Shown: piece by piece, positions 45,869 through 56,873 of the stretch | How the letters are laid out: each line of letters begins with the position of its first letter | How positions within the stretch are numbered: the first letter of the stretch is position 1 | From: Paenibacillus sp. 481 | GTDB lineage: Bacteria; Bacillota; Bacilli; Paenibacillales; Paenibacillaceae | DNA length: 64,000 nucleotides | Direction of reading: 5' to 3' | Assembly (NCBI RefSeq): GCF_021223605.1 | Contig: NZ_CP075175.1 | Span: forward strand, 1,015,001-1,079,000 | The notes under the pieces: generated by a model | What the model was told of the DNA's origin: nothing | What the model saw: the letters and a program-made list of their open reading frames with translations, nothing else | The model's database searches: none | Program-made: the position numbers and the translations under genes

Positions 45869-46525
45869 TTACTCTTGGGCATCAGACACAACAGCTGCAT
45901 CGTGTTCGATTTCATGCTCATCGATCTCATCGTCTGCTTGTGAATGCTGTAAAATAATGTCCCAGAGCTCCTCTCGACCATCCCCTGTCTCCGAAGAGAA
46001 CATAATAAATGGCACATCGGAGGTCAAGCCTAATGAGGTACGAATTTGCTTCATATGCTTAGGCCTTTGATTTTTGGACAACTTGTCGGCCTTTGTTGCG
46101 ACAACACAAATAGGAACCCCATAGTGCCTCAACCATTCATGCATCATACAATCTTCTTTGGAAGGTGGATGACGCAAATCGATAAGCTGAATAACGAGCC
46201 GCAATGTTTCACGGTCGCTCAAGTAGTTTTCAATCATGCGGCCCCAAGCTTGACGCTGTGTCTTCGACACACGCGCAAAACCGTAGCCAGGCACGTCAAC
46301 GAAATACATCTCATTATTGATACGGTAATAGTTCAATTGCTGTGTTTTGCCCGGCTGAGAACTTGTACGTGCCAAGTTCTTACGTTGAATCATGCGATTG
46401 ATCAGGGATGATTTACCCACATTGGAGCGACCTGCGAGCGCGATCTCTGGCATGCCGTCTTCTGGATATTGTGCAGGCCCGACCGCACTTATAATAAATT
46501 CTGCTTGTGTAATTTTCATAACCAT
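45869..46525 (-). CDS. engB: Ribosome biogenesis GTPase EngB (YsxC)
   Basis: An essential GTPase for 50S assembly; 218 residues. G1 [16 protein letters not shown]2-like [10 protein letters not shown]3 [10 protein letters not shown]4 VATKADKL. The C-terminal tail after about 195 is acidic and longer than usual. Either ATG 46525 or ATG 46519 could be the start (both follow AGAGAGG); homology to MKxTxAEF starts favours 46519. It follows lonA, as in B. subtilis. Confidence 0.94.
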   Translation of the reverse strand: MVMKITQAEFIISAVGPAQYPEDGMPEIALAGRSNVGKSSLINRMIQRKNLARTSSQPGKTQQLNYYRINNEMYFVDVPGYGFARVSKTQRQAWGRMIENYLSDRETLRLVIQLIDLRHPPSKEDCMMHEWLRHYGVPICVVATKADKLSKNQRPKHMKQIRTSLGLTSDVPFIMFSSETGDGREELWDIILQHSQADDEIDEHEIEHDAAVVSDAQE

Positions 46526-46549
46526 TCAACCTCTCTCTTGCTGCCTTAA

Positions 46550-46588
46550 AATATAATGGCGGACGCCTGACTATATCTGCGTCCGCCA
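46550..46588 (-). terminator. Terminator between lonA and engB
   Basis: Minus-strand stem TGGCGGACGC / GCGTCCGCCA followed by an imperfect T-rich stretch (TTATATTTT), so termination may be partial. Confidence 0.6.
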
Positions 46589-46623
46589 CTCGTTCCTATA
46601 CGATCTATTATGCTGCGCTAACG

Positions 46624-48972
46624 CTACATGACAGGCTGTTGAAGCGGTGGCTCTGGCAATAATGCATGCTTCAACACATCGTCCACATGAGCCGCTGGAA
46701 TAAACGTCAACTCCTGACGTACACTGTCAGGAATGTCCTCCAAATCGCGCACATTGTCTTGCGGGAAAATAACCGTCTTAATGCCTGCACGCAGTGCAGC
46801 CAGTGACTTCTCTTTCAGTCCTCCGATAGGCAGTACACGACCACGTAACGTAATCTCTCCTGTCATTGCGATATCTTTGGAGACGTAACGATTCGTGAGC
46901 GCCGAGACGAGCGCTGTCGCCATCGTAATGCCCGCAGAAGGACCGTCTTTCGGAATTGCTCCTTCAGGAACATGAATATGGATATCCACTTTTTCATGAA
47001 AATCCTCTTTGAGGTCCCATTGCTCTGCCTTCGACCGTACGTAGCTGAACGCAGCCTGTGCAGATTCCTTCATGACGTCACCGAGCTTGCCTGTAAGCAG
47101 CAATTTACCTGAACCAGGGACAACTGTCACTTCGATGTTAAGCGTGTCACCGCCCACTTCCGTCCATGCCAGACCTGTTACCATCCCGATCTGGTGCTCC
47201 TGCTCTGCCATCCCGTATCTGTAGCGTGGGATGCCGAGATGTTCCTCGATAAGTTCAGGCTCAATGACAACCTGCTCTACGTTCTCAGACACAATACGCT
47301 TCGCTGCTTTACGGCATAACGCGGCCAGCCGCTGTTCAAGCTGGCGCACGCCTGCCTCACGCGTATACTCACGTATAACGCGTTGTATGCCATCCTCGCC
47401 TACAGCTAGCTGTTCTTCGCTCAGGCCGTGCTCCCGCTTCTGCTTAGGTAGCAGATGACGTTTCGCAATTTCGAGCTTCTCTAGCTCCGTGTAGCCTGAA
47501 AGCGGGATAAGCTCCATCCGATCCAAGAGCGGACGAGGAATCGTATGCACCGTATTTGCCGTCGTGACGAACATCACGTTCGATAAATCGACAGGCAATT
47601 CAATAAAGTGATCACTGAACGAGTTGTTCTGTTCAGGGTCCAGCACTTCCAATAAAGCAGAGGAAGGATCGCCCCGGAAGTCCGATGCCATCTTATCAAT
47701 TTCATCTAACAGGATGACGGGGTTCATCGTTCCAGCCGTCTTTAGGCCTTGCACGATTCGGCCGGGCATGGCGCCGACATACGTGCGGCGATGCCCGCGG
47801 ATTTCCGCTTCATCACGTACGCCACCAAGCGAGAGCCGTACAAATTGACGGCCAAGTGACTTGGCGATGGAACGTGCTAGCGATGTCTTACCTACACCCG
47901 GAGGGCCTACTAAGCACAAAATAGGTCCTTTCAGTCGTTTAACGAGCTGCTGTACCGCTAAGTACTCCAACACCCGCTCTTTGGGCTTTTCCAAACCGTA
48001 GTGGTCTGCCTCCAAGATCGATTCCGCTTTGCTTAAATTTAAATCATCTTCTGTATAATTAGACCATGGCAACGTAAGTAGCCAATCGATGTAATTGCGA
48101 ATTACGGCACCTTCGGCTGACGTAGTCGGCATTTTCTCCAACCGCTCAATCTCTTTGGCTGCCTTTTCTTTCACTTTCTCCGGCGCCTCAAGCTTCTCCA
48201 GCTGCGTGCGGAGTTCATCTACTTCCCCAGCACGTCCGTCCTTATCGCCAAGCTCCTTCTGGATCGCTTTCATTTGTTCACGCAAATAGTATTCTTTTTG
48301 CGTTTTCTCGATTTGCTTTTTAACACGCTGATTAATTTCCCGCTCGAGCTCTAATACTTCACTTTCATTGTTGAGCATTTGCAGGAGCTTATCGAGGCGT
48401 TCCTTCGTATCGGCGGTCTCTAACAGCTCTTGTTTGCTCTTCAGCTTAAGCGGAAGATGACTCGCAATAACATCCGCCAATCTGCCGGGCTCATCAATAT
48501 CGGAAACAGACGTCAGCGTTTCGGTTGACACCTTTTTAGACAATTGAACATAATTCTCGAACTGAGACAACACCGATCGCATCAACGCTTCCGTTTCTGG
48601 CGAATCGTCGTTCATTTCTTCAATCGTGCGCACATTCACTTCGTAGAACTCTTCATTCGGCACATAATCTACAATTTCCGCCCTTTGAACTCCCTCAACA
48701 AGTACGCGGATCGTATTGTTCGGCAAGCGCATCATCTGGCGCACCTTTGCGATCGTACCTAACGTAAAGATGTCCTCTTGCGTCGGGTCTTCTATGCTCA
48801 TTTCCGACTGCGTGCACAAGAGCAGCATCTGGTCATCCATCATCGCTGTCTCTAGCGCTTTGACCGACTTATCACGTCCCACATCCAAATGCAACACCAT
48901 ACTTGGATAGACGAGAAGTCCCCTTAGCGGCAAGAGAGGCAGACGGCGTGCATCGGCTAGTTTAAGCCCCAT
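46624..48972 (-). CDS. lonA: ATP-dependent protease LonA
   Basis: A cytosolic AAA+ serine protease of 782 residues. Substrate-binding LON domain at about 10-200 ([20 protein letters not shown]), AAA+ module with Walker [15 protein letters not shown] and Walker [11 protein letters not shown], and a C-terminal protease domain with the Ser-Lys dyad in [14 protein letters not shown] and [19 protein letters not shown] 48972 follows GGGGGTG by 7 bases; the frame opens 15 codons earlier. No CtsR or CIRCE element was seen upstream. Confidence 0.97.
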   Translation of the reverse strand: MGLKLADARRLPLLPLRGLLVYPSMVLHLDVGRDKSVKALETAMMDDQMLLLCTQSEMSIEDPTQEDIFTLGTIAKVRQMMRLPNNTIRVLVEGVQRAEIVDYVPNEEFYEVNVRTIEEMNDDSPETEALMRSVLSQFENYVQLSKKVSTETLTSVSDIDEPGRLADVIASHLPLKLKSKQELLETADTKERLDKLLQMLNNESEVLELEREINQRVKKQIEKTQKEYYLREQMKAIQKELGDKDGRAGEVDELRTQLEKLEAPEKVKEKAAKEIERLEKMPTTSAEGAVIRNYIDWLLTLPWSNYTEDDLNLSKAESILEADHYGLEKPKERVLEYLAVQQLVKRLKGPILCLVGPPGVGKTSLARSIAKSLGRQFVRLSLGGVRDEAEIRGHRRTYVGAMPGRIVQGLKTAGTMNPVILLDEIDKMASDFRGDPSSALLEVLDPEQNNSFSDHFIELPVDLSNVMFVTTANTVHTIPRPLLDRMELIPLSGYTELEKLEIAKRHLLPKQKREHGLSEEQLAVGEDGIQRVIREYTREAGVRQLEQRLAALCRKAAKRIVSENVEQVVIEPELIEEHLGIPRYRYGMAEQEHQIGMVTGLAWTEVGGDTLNIEVTVVPGSGKLLLTGKLGDVMKESAQAAFSYVRSKAEQWDLKEDFHEKVDIHIHVPEGAIPKDGPSAGITMATALVSALTNRYVSKDIAMTGEITLRGRVLPIGGLKEKSLAALRAGIKTVIFPQDNVRDLEDIPDSVRQELTFIPAAHVDDVLKHALLPEPPLQQPVM

Positions 48973-49015
48973 CGTTCGGCACCCCCAAGGTTCTCCTGAT
49001 ATACATGTAATCAAC

Positions 49016-49045
49016 ATTTTATCAAATGTTCAGGCAAAACACCAA
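49016..49045 (-). promoter_or_regulatory. Candidate sigma-A promoter of lonA
   Basis: TTGGTG (49040-49045), 18 bases, TAAAAT (49016-49021), with TG just before the -10 (TGATAAAAT) as in extended -10 promoters. Confidence 0.5.
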
Positions 49046-49102
49046 CGAGCATTCGCAGATAGTAGTGCCGACATGGTAATGTGCGAAAAAAAGTGATGTC
49101 AT

Positions 49103-50962
49103 CTAGTCACTATTTGTGCCGTCTTGAAGCGTATTCATCGAGCCTGCTTCAGCGATCGAAAGTGGAAAGGGAGCCCCCTGTTCGCTACTGACACCACTAA
49201 CACTGCTAACGCCGCTAACATTTCCGATATTCCCAACACCACTCGCACCTTCTCCGTTCAGTGCTGTACTCCCTTCAGCGTGCAGTAAAGGAACGGTTGC
49301 ACCTGCCGCACGTTCAAGCGGCTTCGTAAAATGGAGTGGGTCTTCCTGCAAGTGCTCACCAAACGTTAGCGTAAGTGCTTCATCTATATGTTCAATAGGA
49401 ATGACTTGCAGCTCACCTAAGTCCGCAAATATATACTGCCAGTTATCCTTCGGAATGAGCACCCGCGTTGCACCCGCTTGAAAAGCTGCTTCTACTTTAG
49501 CTAACACACCACCAACAGGCTTCACTCGCCCTTGCAAGCTAATTTCACCCGTCACAGCGATCTTATTATCAATCGGCCAGCGATTGATTGCGGAGGCGAT
49601 AGCCAACGCCATAGCAACGCCAGCGGACGGGCCATCAACAGGCGAGCCGCCAGGGAAGTTAATGTGCACGTCGTAATTCATCGGCTCGTAGCCAAGGCTG
49701 CGCAGCACGGTAAATACATTTTCCACCGAGCCTTTAGCCATACTCTTGCGCCGCAGTGTACGATTTCCACCGCCGATTTCTTCTTCGTCCACGACACCTG
49801 TAATCGTGCATGTGCCTTGACCATTTTTCACGCGAATCGCATTCACTTCAATTTCGAGCAGCGCCCCCATGCTCGGACCAAATACAGCGAGTCCATTCAC
49901 GAGACCGATTTGTGGCTCTGCCGCCACTTTGCGGTCAGGACGAGGCGGGATTTGACTGCTGTTAGCAACCCATTCCACATCGCTCGCTTCAAGTCCAGCT
50001 TTGCCTTCAGACAGAGCTAGCCCCGCAGCCAGTTGAATCATATTCACCGCTTCGCGTCCGTTCGTAGCATATTTTTTCACGACATTAACGGCCCCATCAG
50101 AGTGCGGCAGCCCGATCTTGCGAATAGCATGCTCGGCAATCGATCCGACTTCCTCCGGCAGCAATGGCCGGAAATAAATTTCCATACATCGTGACCGGAG
50201 TGCTGGTGGAATGTCTTGAGGGGAACGCGTCGTTGCGCCTACAAGACGAAAATCTGCCGGCAATCCATTTTGAAAAATGTCGTGTATGTACGACGGAATG
50301 TTAGGTTCTTCGGAATTGTAATAAGCGCTCTCCAAAAACACTTTACGATCTTCGAGCACTTTTAAGAGCTTATTCATCTGAATCGGATGCAGCTCACCAA
50401 TTTCATCAATAAAGAGCATGCCTCCATGTGCTTTTGTGACCGCACCTGGTTTCGGCTGTGGAATACCCGCTACTCCCATCGCACCTGCTCCTTGGTATAT
50501 CGGGTCATGCACCGAGCCGATTAACGGATCAGCGATGCCTCGCTCATCAAAGCGAGCAGTAGTTGCATCAATTTCCGTAAATTTAGCTTCGAATGTGAAT
50601 GGCGAAGTTGGATTCTTTTTCGCCTCTTCTAGTACAACACGAGCCGCTGCCGTCTTGCCGACTCCAGGTGGCCCGTAAATGATGACGTGCTGCGGGTTAG
50701 CACTACACAGCGCGGCTTTAAGCGCACGCAGACCATCTTGCTGGCCGACGATGTCTTTCATCGTCGAAGGTCTTGTTTTTTCTGCCAATGGCTTCGTCAG
50801 CGAAATAGAGCGCAGCTTGCGTAGCTTCTCCATTTCTTTACGCGACTCGCGGTCAACTGCACCGCGGTTCGTCTTTTGGCTGCGTAGCAGGTTCCAAAAG
50901 TAAATGCCAATTACGATTGCGAAAAAGGCATTAATAAACATTAATACAACACTAAAATTCAT
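49103..50962 (-). CDS. lonB: Membrane-anchored ATP-dependent protease LonB
   Basis: A 619-residue Lon-type protease; in B. subtilis LonB is active in the forespore. One N-terminal helix (FSVVLMFINAFFAIVIGIYF), AAA+ with Walker [17 protein letters not shown] and Walker B MLFIDEIGEL, protease dyad in PVDGPSAGVAMALA and KPVGGVLAKVEAAFQAG. No LON substrate domain. The last 55 residues are an added Gly/Ser/Val/Asn-rich tail (GASGVGNIGNVSGVSSVSG). ATG with GGGAGG upstream. Confidence 0.95.
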   Translation of the reverse strand: MNFSVVLMFINAFFAIVIGIYFWNLLRSQKTNRGAVDRESRKEMEKLRKLRSISLTKPLAEKTRPSTMKDIVGQQDGLRALKAALCSANPQHVIIYGPPGVGKTAAARVVLEEAKKNPTSPFTFEAKFTEIDATTARFDERGIADPLIGSVHDPIYQGAGAMGVAGIPQPKPGAVTKAHGGMLFIDEIGELHPIQMNKLLKVLEDRKVFLESAYYNSEEPNIPSYIHDIFQNGLPADFRLVGATTRSPQDIPPALRSRCMEIYFRPLLPEEVGSIAEHAIRKIGLPHSDGAVNVVKKYATNGREAVNMIQLAAGLALSEGKAGLEASDVEWVANSSQIPPRPDRKVAAEPQIGLVNGLAVFGPSMGALLEIEVNAIRVKNGQGTCTITGVVDEEEIGGGNRTLRRKSMAKGSVENVFTVLRSLGYEPMNYDVHINFPGGSPVDGPSAGVAMALAIASAINRWPIDNKIAVTGEISLQGRVKPVGGVLAKVEAAFQAGATRVLIPKDNWQYIFADLGELQVIPIEHIDEALTLTFGEHLQEDPLHFTKPLERAAGATVPLLHAEGSTALNGEGASGVGNIGNVSGVSSVSGVSSEQGAPFPLSIAEAGSMNTLQDGTNSD

Positions 50963-50996
50963 GTCTTAATCCTCCCGTTACGCCCAAAATGAGCAC

Positions 50997-51048
50997 AAAA
51001 AAATCCGGCAAAAGCATACTAGTTGGTAGTATTGCCCTTTGCCGGATT
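50997..51048 (-). terminator. Terminator after the alanine symporter gene
   Basis: Minus-strand stem AATCCGGCAAAGGGCAATACTA / AGTATGCTTTTGCCGGATT followed by T6. Confidence 0.85.
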
Positions 51049-51083
51049 CATTATAAGAGGTCGCACAAAAAGTACGATTAAAG

Positions 51084-52514
51084 TTATTTAATTTGGTCGG
51101 GCTCTCTATCCCAACACTCTACGTTCTTCAACTCAGGGATCGTATCTGCGTAGAACACAGGCTCTTGTCCGAGCTTGCGCTGACGTTGATAATCTTTCAG
51201 AGCCGCAAATGCATATTTGCCAAGCAGCGCAATAACGATCAAGTTAATGAACGCCATCAGGCCCATAAACATATCTGCCAGATCCCATACAAGCGACACT
51301 TTCGCTACGGAACCAATCACAATCATTGCTGTTACACCAAGGCGATAAGCGAGAAGCCAGCCTTTGCGTTGTGTAATAAACTCGATGTTGCTTTGTCCAT
51401 AGTAGTAGTTGCCGATAAGGGACGTAAATGCAAACAAGAAAATCGCGAAAGCGACAAAGTAATGCGCCCAGTCACCAACTTGCGAAGCAAGCGCTGCTTG
51501 TGTCAGACGAATACCATCTAGTTCGCTGCTTGTACCAAAACCGGAGAACAAAATAATAAACGCTGTTGCGCTACATACAAGCAGAGTGTCTACAAATACA
51601 CCAAACGCTTGGATCAAGCCTTGCTTTACAGGGTGCGTTACAGTTGCCGTAGCAGCCGCGTTCGGAGCACTACCGATACCAGCTTCATTCGAGAACAAGC
51701 CGCGTTTAATACCGTTCATAATCGCTGCACCAACACCACCGGCAACAGCTTCTTCAAAACCGAATGCATTTTTAATAATAGAAGCAAAAATTTCAGGAAT
51801 CGCTGTGTAATTCACAGCTACGACGAACAAGGCAATTCCAATGTATGCTAGTGCCATAACTGGTACGACCATCGCAGATACTTTAGCAATTCGCTCGGAA
51901 CCACCAAAGATCGTAAGTACAGTAATCACAGCCAAAATAACACCCATTACGATTGGCTCAATCGTAAACATATCTTGGAATGCTGCACTAACGGTGTTCG
52001 CTTGCACGGAGTTAAATACAAAGCCATACGTAAACGTAATAAGTACAGCAAAAATAATTCCGAGCCAGCGTGCGTTAAGCGCTTTTTCCATATAGTACGC
52101 CGGTCCGCCGCGGAATACCTTCCCATCACGTACTTTATATATTTGTGCCAAAGTTGATTCTACAAAAGCAGATGCTGCACCAATGATGGCAATTACCCAC
52201 ATCCAGAAGACAGCGCCAGGGCCACCTAGTGTAATAGCGATCGCAACACCAGCTAAGTTACCAATACCAACACGAGAAGCTGTACTTATTGCAAACGCTT
52301 CGAAAGATGAGATTCCATCCTTTTTCTTCTTGGAGCCTGCTCTTTGTACCCTGTCACGCCCTAATATGATGCGGAACATTTCACCTACTGCTCTAACCTG
52401 CACAAATCCTGTACGAAGGGAGAAATAAATTCCCACACTGACAAGGATAAAAATAAGCATTAAATACCAGTACTCATTGAACTTGCCTATAAATAGCTGC
52501 AATGTATCTAACAT
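51084..52514 (-). CDS. alsT: Sodium/alanine symporter (AGCS family)
   Basis: A 476-residue transporter with about eleven membrane helices that imports alanine or glycine (possibly glutamine) with Na+. Family blocks include ASRVGIGNLAGVAIAITLGG, GPAYYMEKALNARW and RGLFSNEAGIGSAPNAAAT. ATG 52514 follows GAAGGTG by 6 bases; a GTG three codons earlier lies within that site. Transcribed alone, with its own promoter and terminator. The exact substrate is not resolved. Confidence 0.92.
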   Translation of the reverse strand: MLDTLQLFIGKFNEYWYLMLIFILVSVGIYFSLRTGFVQVRAVGEMFRIILGRDRVQRAGSKKKKDGISSFEAFAISTASRVGIGNLAGVAIAITLGGPGAVFWMWVIAIIGAASAFVESTLAQIYKVRDGKVFRGGPAYYMEKALNARWLGIIFAVLITFTYGFVFNSVQANTVSAAFQDMFTIEPIVMGVILAVITVLTIFGGSERIAKVSAMVVPVMALAYIGIALFVVAVNYTAIPEIFASIIKNAFGFEEAVAGGVGAAIMNGIKRGLFSNEAGIGSAPNAAATATVTHPVKQGLIQAFGVFVDTLLVCSATAFIILFSGFGTSSELDGIRLTQAALASQVGDWAHYFVAFAIFLFAFTSLIGNYYYGQSNIEFITQRKGWLLAYRLGVTAMIVIGSVAKVSLVWDLADMFMGLMAFINLIVIALLGKYAFAALKDYQRQRKLGQEPVFYADTIPELKNVECWDREPDQIK

Positions 52515-52586
52515 GTGTAGCACCTTCTTTCGTTGTCATCATTTATTCGCTCGGTGTTATGTCATGTTTCTTAACATACTTAAAAG

Positions 52587-52615
52587 ATTTTAACCTATTG
52601 TGTACAAAATAGCAA
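52587..52615 (-). promoter_or_regulatory. Candidate sigma-A promoter of alsT
   Basis: TTGCTA (52610-52615), 17 bases, TAAAAT (52587-52592) on the minus strand. The divergent gap 52515-52830 is A+T-rich and holds no other gene; the plus-strand promoter of the M23 gene must lie there, perhaps with TAAAAT near 52752. Confidence 0.5.
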
Positions 52616-52830
52616 AAAGTTTTTATCATTTTGCAATTAGTGATAAATTTTACTTTTCTATGTGATAAATTTCATTTTCCCCAAAATACTTACTTTCGTG
52701 AAATTGCGACAAAATTCGCATCAATCCATATCTTTCCGAGCCCATTTCATGTAAAATAGGAGTGTTGTGTAATCACATGAGCATATGAGCATTTTTATAC
52801 TTTATATTTTGAAAGAGAGGAACTTGCCAA

Positions 52831-53931
52831 ATGAACAGGTCACTGTCACAAGACCGTCAATGGACGTTCATGATTATCCGTGGTGCGAATCGTCCGGTTG
52901 TGCAATGCTCCGTTTCCCGAACCGCGATTCATGTCGCCCTCTCGCTACTCACATTCCTTATAGCGGCTCTAGTCATATCGTTGGTCATTCAACGCGTTAA
53001 CATACATCAAATTACAATCGCACACGAGACGCTCCAGCAAGATGTAGCGAAAAAAGACCAATTAATTGCAAAAATGAACGAAGAAATGGGTTCTGTCTAT
53101 GCATTGTCTTCGCAAATGAAAGAACGGATGACCCAAGTTACCGTATTGGAAAAACAACTAAAAACGTTTATTTATTCGTCGGGACAACCTCAACAGCAAA
53201 AGAAAACTGATGCGAGTCCAAAATCAACAGCTCGTAACCTTTCTTCACATGATGCAAACATCGCACAAGCGAAGCAGCTTCATTTAACGAGTGTTGGTGG
53301 CGAATTTATTCAGCCGACCCAAGATAATACGCATAACCACAATGGCACTTCTGCACACACGCAATCTTCGTCAACGACAATCGATTCAGACAAGGTTGCA
53401 CAGCAGTGGTCACAAACGTTCGCGCAATTAGAGCATATGGATGCGACTTGGAAACAGTGGGATAAAAGCATGCCCCCGCTCATTGCCAAAGCAGAGCGGA
53501 TGCAGCAGCAATTAGATGGCACACCTAATTTTTGGCCAACAACGGCATATCGTGTTACATCTCAGTTCGGCTTACGCGACGATCCGTTTAATCGTTCGCA
53601 AGCCCACCATGGCGGGTTGGACGTAGCTGGTCACAACGGTGAACCGATATTTGCAGCGGCTGAAGGCACGGTAACCGCCTCTAGTCGTGATAATCAAAAA
53701 GGGAATTATATTTTTATCCGTCATCGCGGTAACCTTGAAACAAGGTATTTACATTTATCCGAGAGTCAAGTAAAAACCGGCAGCAAAGTGAGAAAAGGAC
53801 AGCAAATTGGTAAATTAGGTAGCACCGGACGAAGCACAGGCCCGCATTTGCATTTTGAAATTCGCCAAAATGGCGAACCGATTGACCCGCTCAACTATGT
53901 GAGCTCACCTAACACGCCAAATCAAAAGTAA
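52831..53931 (+). CDS. Membrane-anchored M23 metallopeptidase
   Basis: A 366-residue probable peptidoglycan endopeptidase. N-terminal anchor (AIHVALSLLTFLIAALVISL), a coiled coil at about 65-115, a Ser/Thr/His-rich linker, and a C-terminal LytM domain with all zinc ligands: HGGLD, and HLHFE near the end. So unlike SpoIVFA it should be catalytic. ATG with GAGAGG upstream. The bactofilin gene follows by 19 bases in the same direction, an arrangement that suggests localisation of the peptidase by the bactofilin. Confidence 0.9.
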   Translation: MNRSLSQDRQWTFMIIRGANRPVVQCSVSRTAIHVALSLLTFLIAALVISLVIQRVNIHQITIAHETLQQDVAKKDQLIAKMNEEMGSVYALSSQMKERMTQVTVLEKQLKTFIYSSGQPQQQKKTDASPKSTARNLSSHDANIAQAKQLHLTSVGGEFIQPTQDNTHNHNGTSAHTQSSSTTIDSDKVAQQWSQTFAQLEHMDATWKQWDKSMPPLIAKAERMQQQLDGTPNFWPTTAYRVTSQFGLRDDPFNRSQAHHGGLDVAGHNGEPIFAAAEGTVTASSRDNQKGNYIFIRHRGNLETRYLHLSESQVKTGSKVRKGQQIGKLGSTGRSTGPHLHFEIRQNGEPIDPLNYVSSPNTPNQK

Positions 53932-53950
53932 CGGGGAAGGGGAACGGAAA

Positions 53951-54346
53951 ATGTTTCAAAGGCAACCTGCAGTAAAAAAAACGATTAGTACTGACACATT
54001 AATTGGACAAGCTACCCGTATAGAAGGTCAAATTCATTGCGATACGGACTTGCGAATTGAAGGTCATGTCAATGGGGATGTCGTCTGCACACGCGATGTC
54101 ACAGTCGGCGAATCTGGACGTGTAACATCCAATTTGAAAGCAGCTAACGTCGTATTAGCAGGCCAATTGCATGGAGATGTTGAAATCAGCGGCAACCTGA
54201 TGATCGAAACTACAGGCGTACTGAATGGCAATTTCACGTGTGCATCCCTCATCATTAAAGAAGGCGGAACGTTCAATGGTTCTAGCCGCATGTCGAGCGA
54301 TACGACACCCAAGCATCAAGACGACAAAGCTGATGACCTATCGTAG
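53951..54346 (+). CDS. Bactofilin (polymer-forming cytoskeletal protein)
   Basis: A 131-residue bactofilin. The central right-handed beta-helix (about 15-105) shows the regular hydrophobic/Gly pattern (TRIEGQIHCDTDLRIEGHV, LAGQLHGDVEISGNLMIE), flanked by short polar tails. Bactofilins polymerise without nucleotide and often scaffold wall hydrolases. ATG preceded by GGGGAA. It ends against the shared terminator with ispG. Confidence 0.93.
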   Translation: MFQRQPAVKKTISTDTLIGQATRIEGQIHCDTDLRIEGHVNGDVVCTRDVTVGESGRVTSNLKAANVVLAGQLHGDVEISGNLMIETTGVLNGNFTCASLIIKEGGTFNGSSRMSSDTTPKHQDDKADDLS

Positions 54347-54396
54347 CCTCATTTATGAAGACTAAGCTGTGAAATAGCATACCCTATAACGAAATA

Positions 54397-54446
54397 AAAG
54401 AAAGCCTGACCGCACTCCAATCCTGAGTTCGGCACAGGCTTTCTGA
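54397..54446. terminator. Bidirectional terminator between bactofilin and ispG
   Basis: Stem AGAAAGCCTG / CAGGCTTTCT with inner pairing (CCGAACTCAGG region), followed by TTTATTTC on the minus strand. Confidence 0.75.
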
Positions 54447-54457
54447 CATTCGTCTTA

Positions 54458-55570
54458 TTACACACGAGCTTCGTGCTCCTCACGCCCAGGAATAACGCCA
54501 GTGCGTTCGTATTCAACGACGATATGGTCGATTTCTTTCTTCAATTCGTTAAGCAATTCGGCTTCTGGAACTTTGCGAATCATTTTTCCGTAACGGAACA
54601 ACAATCCCTCGCCACGTGCTCCAGCAATCCCAATATCCGCTTCCCTTGCTTCACCTGGTCCATTTACAGCACAGCCAAGCACAGAAACTTTAATCGGCAC
54701 CTTAATTTTTGAAATATATTCTTCAACTTCATTCGCGATTGAAAATAGATCAATATCAAGACGTCCACATGTCGGACAAGAAACAAGTGTTGCCGCATTG
54801 GAAATCAAACCGAACGACTTCAACAATTCGCGCGCTACTTTGATCTCCTCAACCGGATCGGCACTTAAGCTTATCCGTACAGTAGAACCAATTCCTAAAG
54901 CCAATAGCGCACCTAGACCAGCTGCACTCTTAACTGTACCGGAGAATAGTGTCCCCGCTTCAGTAATTCCTAAGTGTAGCGGATACTTAATCACTTCCGC
55001 TGCCTTCGTGTAAGCTGCAATTGCCATCGGTACATCTGAAGCTTTCAACGAGACGATGATATCATGGAAATCAAGCTCTTCCAAAATCTTGATATGTTCC
55101 AACGCACTCTCAACCATCGCTTCTGGTGTCGGATAGCCGTATTTTTCAAGCAAGTGATTTTCCAAAGAGCCCGCGTTAACCCCAATCCGAATCGGAATGC
55201 CGCGTTCTTTACAAGCATTAACAACAGCTTCCACTTTTTCACGACGACCGATATTCCCCGGGTTAATCCGAACTTTATCGATCCCGTTCTCGATCGCTTT
55301 AAGCGCGAGTCGGTAGTCAAAGTGAATGTCAGCGACGAGCGGAATCGAAATCCGCTTCTTAATTTCTTTAATCGCTTCAGCCGCTTCCTGATTGTTGACC
55401 GTTACACGTACAATTTGACAACCCGCTTCTTCAAGACGAAGAATCTCAGCGACAGTCGCCTCAACGTCAGCAGTTTTCGTCGTACACATACTTTGCATAA
55501 TGACTTCGTTGTTGCCGCCAATCGTGATGTTTCCTACTTGTACAGGTCTAGTCTGATGTCTCAAATACAT
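54458..55570 (-). CDS. ispG: 4-hydroxy-3-methylbut-2-en-1-yl diphosphate synthase
   Basis: A 4Fe-4S enzyme of the MEP isoprenoid pathway; 370 residues. The cluster cysteines are in [13 protein letters not shown] and [18 protein letters not shown]-barrel N-terminal part begins [22 protein letters not shown] with GGGAGAG upstream. It lies between clpX and the bactofilin gene, with only 42 bases to clpX, so co-transcription with clpP-clpX is likely. Confidence 0.96.
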   Translation of the reverse strand: MYLRHQTRPVQVGNITIGGNNEVIMQSMCTTKTADVEATVAEILRLEEAGCQIVRVTVNNQEAAEAIKEIKKRISIPLVADIHFDYRLALKAIENGIDKVRINPGNIGRREKVEAVVNACKERGIPIRIGVNAGSLENHLLEKYGYPTPEAMVESALEHIKILEELDFHDIIVSLKASDVPMAIAAYTKAAEVIKYPLHLGITEAGTLFSGTVKSAAGLGALLALGIGSTVRISLSADPVEEIKVARELLKSFGLISNAATLVSCPTCGRLDIDLFSIANEVEEYISKIKVPIKVSVLGCAVNGPGEAREADIGIAGARGEGLLFRYGKMIRKVPEAELLNELKKEIDHIVVEYERTGVIPGREEHEARV

Positions 55571-55612
55571 AGTCCATTCTCTCCCATACGAAATAACAGC
55601 GGAAAAGCGCCC

Positions 55613-56860
55613 TTAGGCGCTCTCCTCTTTCTTGCTCTCCGCCGTCAATTCCGGAATCATTCGTTCACGAACTACCTGCTCCGTAATGACACATGTCGAT
55701 ACATCTTCACGCGACGGTACTTCGTACATCAAGTCGAGCATAATGCCTTCAATGATCGCACGCAAACCACGCGCACCCGTGCTGCGCTTAATCGCTTCAC
55801 GAGCAATCGCTTCTAACGCACCCGCATCGAATTCCAACTTAACGTTATCCATCTCAAGCAGCTTCTGGTACTGCTTCGTCAGGGCATTCTTCGGCTCGCT
55901 CAAAATACGAACTAACGTATTCTCATCAAGCGGCTCCAGCGTTGAAATGACTGGCAAACGTCCGACAAACTCCGGAATGAGTCCGAATTTAAGAAGATCC
56001 TCAGGTAATGTGAGGGTCAAATATTCGCCTGGTTTCAAATCTTTTTGCAAACCGTCTGCGTTAAAACCGATAATCTTCTTACCTACGCGACGTTTAATGA
56101 TTTGCTCAAGACCGTCAAACGCACCACCACAAATGAACAAGATGTTCGTCGTATCAATTTGAATAAACTCTTGATGAGGATGCTTGCGTCCACCTTGTGG
56201 AGGAACAGAAGCTACTGTACCTTCAAGAATCTTAAGGAGTGCTTGCTGCACACCTTCGCCTGATACGTCACGCGTGATGGATGGGTTCTCCGATTTACGA
56301 GCTACTTTATCGATTTCATCGATATAGATGATGCCGCGCTCTGCTTTTTCCACGTCATAATCTGCCGCTTGAATAAGCTTCAACAAAATATTCTCGACAT
56401 CTTCGCCCACGTAACCTGCTTCTGTCAAAGACGTTGCATCAGCGATCGCAAATGGCACGTTCAAAATCTTAGCCATCGTTTGCGCGAGCAATGTTTTACC
56501 CGATCCAGTTGGACCTACAAGCAAAATGTTACTCTTCTGCAATTCTACGTCTTCCAGCTTGTTCTGGGAGTTGATACGTTTATAGTGATTGTACACCGCT
56601 ACCGACAATGATTTCTTCGCTTGCTCTTGACCAATAACGTATTGGTCCAAAATTCCACGAATATCTTTCGGCTTCGGAATATCTTTCAGATCAATTTCTT
56701 CTTCGCTGCCGAGCTCCTCTTCAACAATTTCGTTGCAAAGCTCGATGCACTCGTCGCATATATAAACGCCTGGCCCCGCAACAAGCTTACGTACTTGCTC
56801 TTGCGATTTGCCACAGAACGAACATTTCAGTTGTCCCTTTTCATCGTTAAATTTAAACAT
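55613..56860 (-). CDS. clpX: ATP-dependent unfoldase ClpX
   Basis: A 415-residue AAA+ hexamer that feeds substrates to ClpP. The N-terminal zinc finger is CSFCGKSQ...CDECIELC; Walker [15 protein letters not shown], Walker [12 protein letters not shown], the pore loop [10 protein letters not shown] and the ClpP-docking loop IGF are present. ATG with GGAGGG upstream, 13 bases after clpP. Confidence 0.97.
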   Translation of the reverse strand: MFKFNDEKGQLKCSFCGKSQEQVRKLVAGPGVYICDECIELCNEIVEEELGSEEEIDLKDIPKPKDIRGILDQYVIGQEQAKKSLSVAVYNHYKRINSQNKLEDVELQKSNILLVGPTGSGKTLLAQTMAKILNVPFAIADATSLTEAGYVGEDVENILLKLIQAADYDVEKAERGIIYIDEIDKVARKSENPSITRDVSGEGVQQALLKILEGTVASVPPQGGRKHPHQEFIQIDTTNILFICGGAFDGLEQIIKRRVGKKIIGFNADGLQKDLKPGEYLTLTLPEDLLKFGLIPEFVGRLPVISTLEPLDENTLVRILSEPKNALTKQYQKLLEMDNVKLEFDAGALEAIAREAIKRSTGARGLRAIIEGIMLDLMYEVPSREDVSTCVITEQVVRERMIPELTAESKKEESA

Positions 56861-56873
56861 GAGCTCTCCCTCC

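Noticed and set aside
55064-55816. A 250-codon plus-strand frame opposite ispG and clpX
   Set aside because: It spans two well-supported genes on the other strand, has an Asn/Phe/Arg-rich shadow composition and no start signals.
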